64,000 nucleotides of DNA from Ignavibacteria bacterium. Its GTDB lineage: Bacteria; Bacteroidota; Ignavibacteria; Kapaibacteriales; UBA2268. The first letter of the stretch is position 1, and each line of letters starts with the position of its first letter. Shown here piece after piece: positions 61,001 to 64,000 of the stretch. The notes beneath the pieces are model-generated. The model saw only the letters and a list, made by a program, of their open reading frames with translations, was not told the DNA's origin and did no database searches. The stretch lies in contig JAERMQ010000006.1 in assembly GCA_016844745.1 (NCBI GenBank), positions 62,001 through 126,000 of the forward strand. The letters run 5' to 3'. Position numbers and translations under genes: made by a program.

Positions 61001-61675
61001 AATTCTTCCATACCAGTACCAATTATTAGCTAATTTATTATATTGTTTTAATTTTATATTAATTTTTTCTGTTTTTTCCAGAAAATCCAAAGCCTTTTGG
61101 TATTCCCCCCAATAATAATATATCCTGCTAAAATATTTATATACTTCTGCGATTCCCTTTTCGTTATTGATTTTTTCATAATTTTTCAAAACTGTAAATA
61201 ACAATTTATATAGTTTATAAAATTCTCCTTCATGGGCATAAATCAATGCATAATAAAAACTTCCATCGGCTAATCCCTCCTTATCTCCAAATTCATTTAA
61301 TAATCTGATACCCATATTAATAAATTCTTTTGCTTCTTTAATATTTCCCGTAAATCTATGAATATTACCATACCTCAGAAGGGATAAACCTTCGTACTTT
61401 TTTAAATGATATTTCTTAGAGATTTCTAAAGCTCTCCGGGCATACATTTCGGATTTTTCTACCGATATTTCCATTTCCAGATATTCATCGGATTTTTTAA
61501 GTAAGTTTTCAATTTGTTGATAGATAATTGAATCGGTTTTTCCATCATTAACTTTTATATTTTGCTGCTGTAATTCCTGAAAACTTAATAAATGATTAGT
61601 ATTTGTTGATAAAATCATTAACAAAAGGATGAAAAAAGCGGTACCTGAATATTGTGGAATTTTATACTTCTGCAT
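58013..61675 (-). CDS. TPR-PAS hybrid-type sensor histidine kinase with interrupted DHp domain
   Basis: 1220 aa. N-terminal signal/anchor (~10-35), then TPR-like helices at ~45-410 ('FYYALIYAHEGEFYKLY', 'YSKLANVFYIQKDLQNSLKYN'), a membrane helix ~443-465 ('IIISSLAIILLIVTILISII'), and three PAS domains (~485-600, 630-745, 775-890), the third with 'SSSGECTYCLKF'. Phospho-His H921 in 'FISVVSHEYRTPLSVIYSS'. DHp helix 1 ends at ~'SLFSK'. A ~70-residue insert of DEQKSNV repeats and a palindrome-coded stretch comes before helix 2 ('HIYKIQVSIETLVSLIDDVL'). The ATPase domain is intact: 'FSNLLSNAIKYS', 'IDNGMGIP', 'GTGLGLSIV'. No C-terminal receiver; the neighbour supplies one. Confidence 0.9.
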   Translation of the reverse strand: MQKYKIPQYSGTAFFILLLMILSTNTNHLLSFQELQQQNIKVNDGKTDSIIYQQIENLLKKSDEYLEMEISVEKSEMYARRALEISKKYHLKKYEGLSLLRYGNIHRFTGNIKEAKEFINMGIRLLNEFGDKEGLADGSFYYALIYAHEGEFYKLYKLLFTVLKNYEKINNEKGIAEVYKYFSRIYYYWGEYQKALDFLEKTEKINIKLKQYNKLANNWYWYGRIFLLLNEPKHVDEYLLKGFDLANKCNSNAMKSWFLIIKGDLFLKSPNPDMKLVLETYTQAAKLTENDSINTLKGDVYSKLANVFYIQKDLQNSLKYNLLAYQYRVELGFKDLIISSMLNIGTSYLRLKDLPNAISYFKKGISEALLVNNYELISRGYYLLAELYKEMNDYKNSYEYIRLYSLYKESLDADSKKSEISKMKVEFEEELAKSDLKIQNQQIIISSLAIILLIVTILISIIYFNFRTKLKYNRLLKINEEKYRLLVENQSDIIIKLDNTGRILYASPSFFKFFHIEIANQSNLNLLDYTLHDEQALIRTALNHLTIQQNHKYLEQRIIFDNQINWIAWTLSPSINLPENSLTIIGIGKNITELKIADDKLKALNETLEIKVTQRTAQLEESERNLQILLDTIPDIILLIQNGNIVYSNSTLTDILGYDIPELNSNQTIQDLIENMVSFFDLSLSIANSKFENEFSLKFENEVELYDFANNKKYIFARAVQFYYNSIPSYLLVLIDITDRKIAEEALKESRIQIQEDALQLAILNDKLTDSNIQLTNSHERLLTVLDGLTSLVLVSKRDTLDIIFCNEAYLNTFPGSSEKKCWETLFPSSSGECTYCLKFTDEKYISFGEISKWDYFNNNNGRWYQINERYIKWIDSSIVVLHIATDITEMKIIEEEVTRAYQREKELGELKSRFISVVSHEYRTPLSVIYSSSELLSSLFSKVLATSNEQSSIVHEQKSNVDEQKSNVDEQKSNVDEQKSNVDEQPSINTVYNSLTVNHLPEWNSGLRNPEFHSGTFTGEHLPVNIEERFRNHIYKIQVSIETLVSLIDDVLAIGRLEERQIPLEQTKIDVSAICNNITNEHKSTDKNNHIIKVHAPSQLMIKTDIKLFHHIFSNLLSNAIKYSPAYSDITIIVNSEKENVLIDVIDNGMGIPDEEISNILQPFFRCKNVGTISGTGLGLSIVKSAIDQLGGELNIETILNKGSKFSVKIPKSIVNGKW
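58629..58672. repeat. Perfect 44-nt palindrome in the kinase gene
   Basis: CCTGAATGGAATTCAGGGTT followed by AC and the exact reverse complement, no loop. In frame in the histidine-kinase gene, encoding part of 'LPEWNSGLRNPEFHSGTFT'. Flanked by two direct copies of TGTTCACCGGTAAA (58598-58625). Confidence 0.92.
58720..58830. repeat. 21-nt tandem repeat in the kinase gene
   Basis: Four full copies of GCTCATCAACATTTGATTTTT-type units (one base over 20, so shown by its first 19: GCTCATCAACATTTGATTT) plus one diverged unit. Encodes the heptapeptide DEQKSNV in series. In frame, between DHp helix 1 and 2. Confidence 0.92.
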
Positions 61676-61994
61676 TATTGCACTGGCTTGAACCTTTCAA
61701 TTAAAAATATTCAATTTTCATAAAATGATAAATCCGTTTAGCATAAAATAAGAAAATTTTTAATTAAGAAGCAAACAAAATGAAAAAATATATTCTTGTT
61801 TCTTATTATTATGCATACTAAGAGTCTGTGGAAAAACTAATTATATGGATGAATGTCATTCTGAACGAAGTGAAGAATCCAGTCCCAATGCCGCTTCTGG
61901 ATTCTTCACTTCGTTCAGAATGACATTCTTCTTTACTTTTTCAACAGGCTCCTAAATAATTAATATATTATCTTTTTTTTAATTACAGGAAAAA
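61676..61994. repeat. Gap with GAATGTCATTC element, copy 3 (319 bp)
   Basis: No gene. 61851-61928 is a near-perfect hairpin with arms GAATGTCATTCTGAACGAAG and its complement, loop ~12 nt. Outer ends GAGTCTGTGGAAAAAC (61822-61837) and CTTTTTCAACAGGCTC (61936-61951) extend the inverted symmetry. The rest is AT-rich. The kinase promoter must lie in this gap or just inside it. Confidence 0.8.
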
Positions 61995-62174
61995 TTAAAT
62001 ATTAAATTTTATTAAAATAAATAAAAGAAATAAAATAAAAAACAACAATAATACAAAGGTAAATTTAAAGATTTTTTTCAAAATTGAAATAATAAAAATA
62101 ATAATAATAATTATTCCGATTATAATATAAGGGATTGGTAGGGATTTGATATATTCGAAAATGTTTTGCAACAA
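61995..62174 (-). CDS. Small hydrophobic membrane protein
   Basis: Too short for the track. TTG 62174 to TAA 61995, 59 aa, the first in-frame start after a TAA. Reads 'LLQNIFEYIKSLPIPYIIIG', then an Ile run and 'ISILKKIFKF', then a second hydrophobic segment 'FVLLLFFILFLLFILIKF'. Two membrane helices with a basic turn. It begins 9 nt after the TonB-gene stop, so it would be translated from that transcript. AT-rich low complexity makes chance possible, but the amphipathic N-terminus and helix layout look real. Confidence 0.45.
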   Translation of the reverse strand: MLQNIFEYIKSLPIPYIIIGIIIIIIFIISILKKIFKFTFVLLLFFILFLLFILIKFNI

Positions 62175-62183
62175 TTATTCAGG

Positions 62184-62960
62184 TTAACTCAATTTAAAAG
62201 TAAAAGTAATAATTCCCACCATCTCAATATTATCTTTTAACGGATTGAATCGCCATTGCCTAAGCGCTTCCATGGCTGCCCTTTCCAATGAAGGGTCGCC
62301 TCGTTGAATTGGAAGCATTTTGCCGACAGTCCCATCTGAAAAAACTGTAAACCTGATTTTAATTTGTGCTGATTTATCTACACCAGGAGGGAATTGAGGA
62401 AGTTTTTTTTGCAATACGGTCCTGTTACCGCCGCCGCCCCATTCGATGTCTCCAAGCCCCAAACCTTTTCCGGCGCCTGTGCCTTTAGAGCCTAATCCAA
62501 AACCGCTATTATCTCCCGAAGGTGAACCAATATTTCTATTGGATGTCCCGGAATTTTGTTCAATTTTCGAATCGGATAAAAGCCTGTCTTTGGGGATAAA
62601 TGCCGAAGCCTGGTCTATATCATTGACTGATGCATCCTTTTGATATTTGGTTCGGGCTGACACTTCGGCATTGGATAAATCAGTCTGAGGATTTTTACCT
62701 TGCAATAGATGGCCTTCGGAGGAGAGGTTGCCCCTGCTAACGCCTGTTCCATCGCCGTCTCCAAATGATAAATTAATTACGGGTATTGTATTGACTATTT
62801 GAACATGCTCCTGAAGGGGTTCAAAGTAAATGACCGATGATATCAGCAATAAAAGTGATGTTATGATTAAAGCGAAAAAAAATCCACGGGCTGTATTAGG
62901 GTCCCAGGGAACTTTTATTTGTAAAGAAGACGGAGTCTCGTGTCTGGAAGACACAAACAT
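62184..62960 (-). CDS. TonB-type energy transducer
   Basis: 258 aa. Cytoplasmic N-terminus of ~25 residues, membrane helix ~27-47 ('GFFFALIITSLLLLISSVIYF'), a Gly/Ser/Asn-rich linker ('GFGLGSKGTGAGKGLGLGD') and a C-terminal TonB domain ('FPPGVDKSAQIKIRFTVFSDGTVGKMLPIQRGDPSLERAAMEALRQWRFNPLKDN'). Couples the proton-motive force to outer-membrane transport with ExbB/ExbD, which are not seen here. The linker is Gly-rich and not Pro-rich, as in TonB-like AgmX/GltJ types. GGGGG lies 8-12 nt before the ATG. Confidence 0.87.
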   Translation of the reverse strand: MFVSSRHETPSSLQIKVPWDPNTARGFFFALIITSLLLLISSVIYFEPLQEHVQIVNTIPVINLSFGDGDGTGVSRGNLSSEGHLLQGKNPQTDLSNAEVSARTKYQKDASVNDIDQASAFIPKDRLLSDSKIEQNSGTSNRNIGSPSGDNSGFGLGSKGTGAGKGLGLGDIEWGGGGNRTVLQKKLPQFPPGVDKSAQIKIRFTVFSDGTVGKMLPIQRGDPSLERAAMEALRQWRFNPLKDNIEMVGIITFTFKLS

Positions 62961-63232
62961 AATTTTACCCCCTTAATTTAATGGTCAATGGTCAATGGTC
63001 AATGGTCAATGGTCAATGGTCAATGGTCAATGGTCAATGGTCAATGGTCAATGGTCAATGGTCAAGTCAATGGTCAATGGTCAATGAAAAATTGTCTGAA
63101 CCATGATTTATAGGATTAAAGGATTATAAGATTTATACCCTTTAATTAATAATTAGTAATTAGTAATTTTTTTCCATTAACCATTAACCATTAACCATTA
63201 ACCATTAACAATTGACCATTAACAATTGACCA
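62961..63232. repeat. Foldback-like heptamer element (272 bp)
   Basis: No gene. The left array 62981-63086 has ~15 TGGTCAA units with one 5-nt slip. The middle holds GAAAAATTGTCTGAACC, AGGATTAAAGGATT and TAATTAGTAATTAGTAAT words. The right array 63174-63235 is CCATTAA/CCATTAACAATTGA units and runs up to the SPOR stop codon. The two arrays are in opposite orientation. Confidence 0.9.
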
Positions 63233-64000
63233 TTATTTAACTCTGTCAATCCAACTTTGGGGGAACCCGAATTTAAGTGCTGCAAGTCTGGCTTCGTCTC
63301 TGGACTTAAATGAACCGAAACGAACTCTGTACCAAATCTTATCACGTATGGTTTGCGAGGTAATAAATCCACTCGCAACATTCTTCGCATTTAGCTTTCC
63401 AAGCCATTCTTCGGCATCTTTTTTGGATGGTGAAGAATAAATCTGTACGGCATAAACACCTTCCCCCTCGTCAAGGGACGATAGCTTATTGCTTTTATTT
63501 TCTTTATAATTTCTTTCTGATTTTAAAGGGTTTCTATATTTTCGGTTTTCAACAGGATTTCTATAAAACTCCGGAGAATGGTCGAAGGCTATTGACTGAG
63601 GCACTCCAACTGCCGATGTATCTTTAGTTAGTAGAGGTTCGGTTTTAGTAATACTATCATGAGAGCCAATATCTAAAGGTTTATGCTCGATTATGTCAGT
63701 ATTTTGATGTTTACCTAATATGTCATCGAAATTTTCCGGTACCTTCTTAAGCCCACTCATAGCATTAGATACATTGATATAAGTAAACGCTAACAGACCA
63801 GTTAACTTGTTATAATTATTTACAATATTAAAGGCACAAAATCCCAAAAATGAAAGTAATACTAATGATGCGGCAATTCTTGCCATCCAGTATCCAATGA
63901 CCTTGAATGGAAACCTGTTCTTTTCACGAGGTTCTTTGATAGGCTTTATCTTTGGTTCTTTTTTCTTCGCTGATTTTTTCTCTGTTTTGGAATCATCTAA
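63233..64000 (-). CDS. SPOR-domain inner-membrane protein (start beyond right edge)
   Basis: At least 255 aa. The track begins at an internal Met (63886), but the frame is open to the window edge: 38 more codons read 'LDDSKTEKKSAKKKEPKIKP' and 'IKEPREKNRFPFKVIGYW', a Lys-rich cytoplasmic segment. One membrane helix follows ('IAASLVLLSFLGFCAFNIV'). After a ~110-residue linker comes a C-terminal SPOR domain ('YAVQIYSSPSKKDAEEWLGKLN', 'WYRVRFGSFKSRDEARLAALKF'). SPOR domains bind denuded septal peptidoglycan, so a cell-division or envelope role is likely. Confidence 0.88.
   Translation of the reverse strand, partial: LDDSKTEKKSAKKKEPKIKPIKEPREKNRFPFKVIGYWMARIAASLVLLSFLGFCAFNIVNNYNKLTGLLAFTYINVSNAMSGLKKVPENFDDILGKHQNTDIIEHKPLDIGSHDSITKTEPLLTKDTSAVGVPQSIAFDHSPEFYRNPVENRKYRNPLKSERNYKENKSNKLSSLDEGEGVYAVQIYSSPSKKDAEEWLGKLNAKNVASGFITSQTIRDKIWYRVRFGSFKSRDEARLAALKFGFPQSWIDRVK

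Noticed and set aside
62961-63232. Idea that heptamer arrays act as universal stop-codon cassettes (7 is coprime to 3)
   Set aside because: The TGGTCAA direction contains no stop in any frame and instead reads (MVNGQWS)n with an ATG in each unit. Only the TTA-containing variants and the reverse direction bring stops.
1-64000. tRNA, rRNA or riboswitch genes
   Set aside because: Gaps were read for cloverleaf-like or conserved aptamer patterns and none was convincing; the stem-loops found all belong to repeat families. A covariance-model scan could still find a weak one.

Overview
The window is an AT-rich chromosomal segment from a Gram-negative member of the Bacteroidota/Chlorobiota (FCB) group, most likely a Kapabacteria- or Ignavibacteria-like lineage. 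The evidence is a TAnnTTTG-type -7 promoter box about 28-29 nt upstream of several start codons, at least ten proteins ending in a type IX secretion (T9SS) C-terminal sorting domain, the 'YPNPFNPTT' style of that domain, and the canonical yceD-rpmF-plsX-fab-rnc cluster. No rRNA, tRNA, CRISPR array or complete insertion sequence was seen.

Layout. 1-9318: a GNAT acetyltransferase fragment, then a co-directional housekeeping block (DUF177, rpmF, plsX, fabH, fabD, fabG, acpP, fabF, rnc) for type II fatty-acid and phospholipid synthesis, followed by gcvPB. 9566-16155 (minus): a tandem pair of DUF3108 proteins, a WD40-like sorted protein, a chagasin-like protease inhibitor, a ParE/RelE-type toxin-antitoxin pair, a small hypothetical, a degraded Fn3 remnant, a DUF2442 protein and a clan AA aspartic-protease-like protein with an altered active site. 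16398-19258: a triheme c-type cytochrome and an LTA-synthase-like phosphatase-superfamily membrane enzyme. 19393-22555: two sorted surface proteins. 22972-33000: a DUF58 protein, an IVP/S23 four-helix-bundle gene enclosed by inverted heptamer arrays, an ABC-F ATPase, an ECF sigma factor translationally coupled to a membrane-anchored protein with a sorting-like tail, DUF1573, DUF6448 and a prolyl oligopeptidase. 33170-53645: mostly large T9SS cargo (beta-propellers, beta-helices, HYR, VWA, tandem repeats), interrupted by an RNB exoribonuclease carrying tandem dsRNA-binding domains and by a sugar aminotransferase. 53794-64000 (minus): two outer-membrane-like proteins, UDP-glucose dehydrogenase, a response regulator with a pseudo-kinase module, a TPR/PAS histidine kinase, a small membrane ORF, a TonB-type transducer and a SPOR protein running off the edge.

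Between the genes lies a dense repeat landscape. It includes heptamer arrays (TGGTCAA, ATTCAGC, ATTACTA, AGAACAT) that often begin at stop codons, with oppositely oriented arms before start codons, so the space between genes resembles a foldback element. It also includes several families of short perfect palindromes. Some palindromes lie in frame inside coding sequence (sorting domain, histidine-kinase DHp hairpin, RNB-dsRBD linker).

The most unusual items are the RNB-(dsRBD)3 nuclease, the in-frame palindromic insertions (especially the one splitting a kinase DHp domain), the heptamer-armed IVP cassette, and the sigma factor paired with a sorting-domain membrane protein. Annotations come from reading the sequence and recognising motifs; no database search was run.
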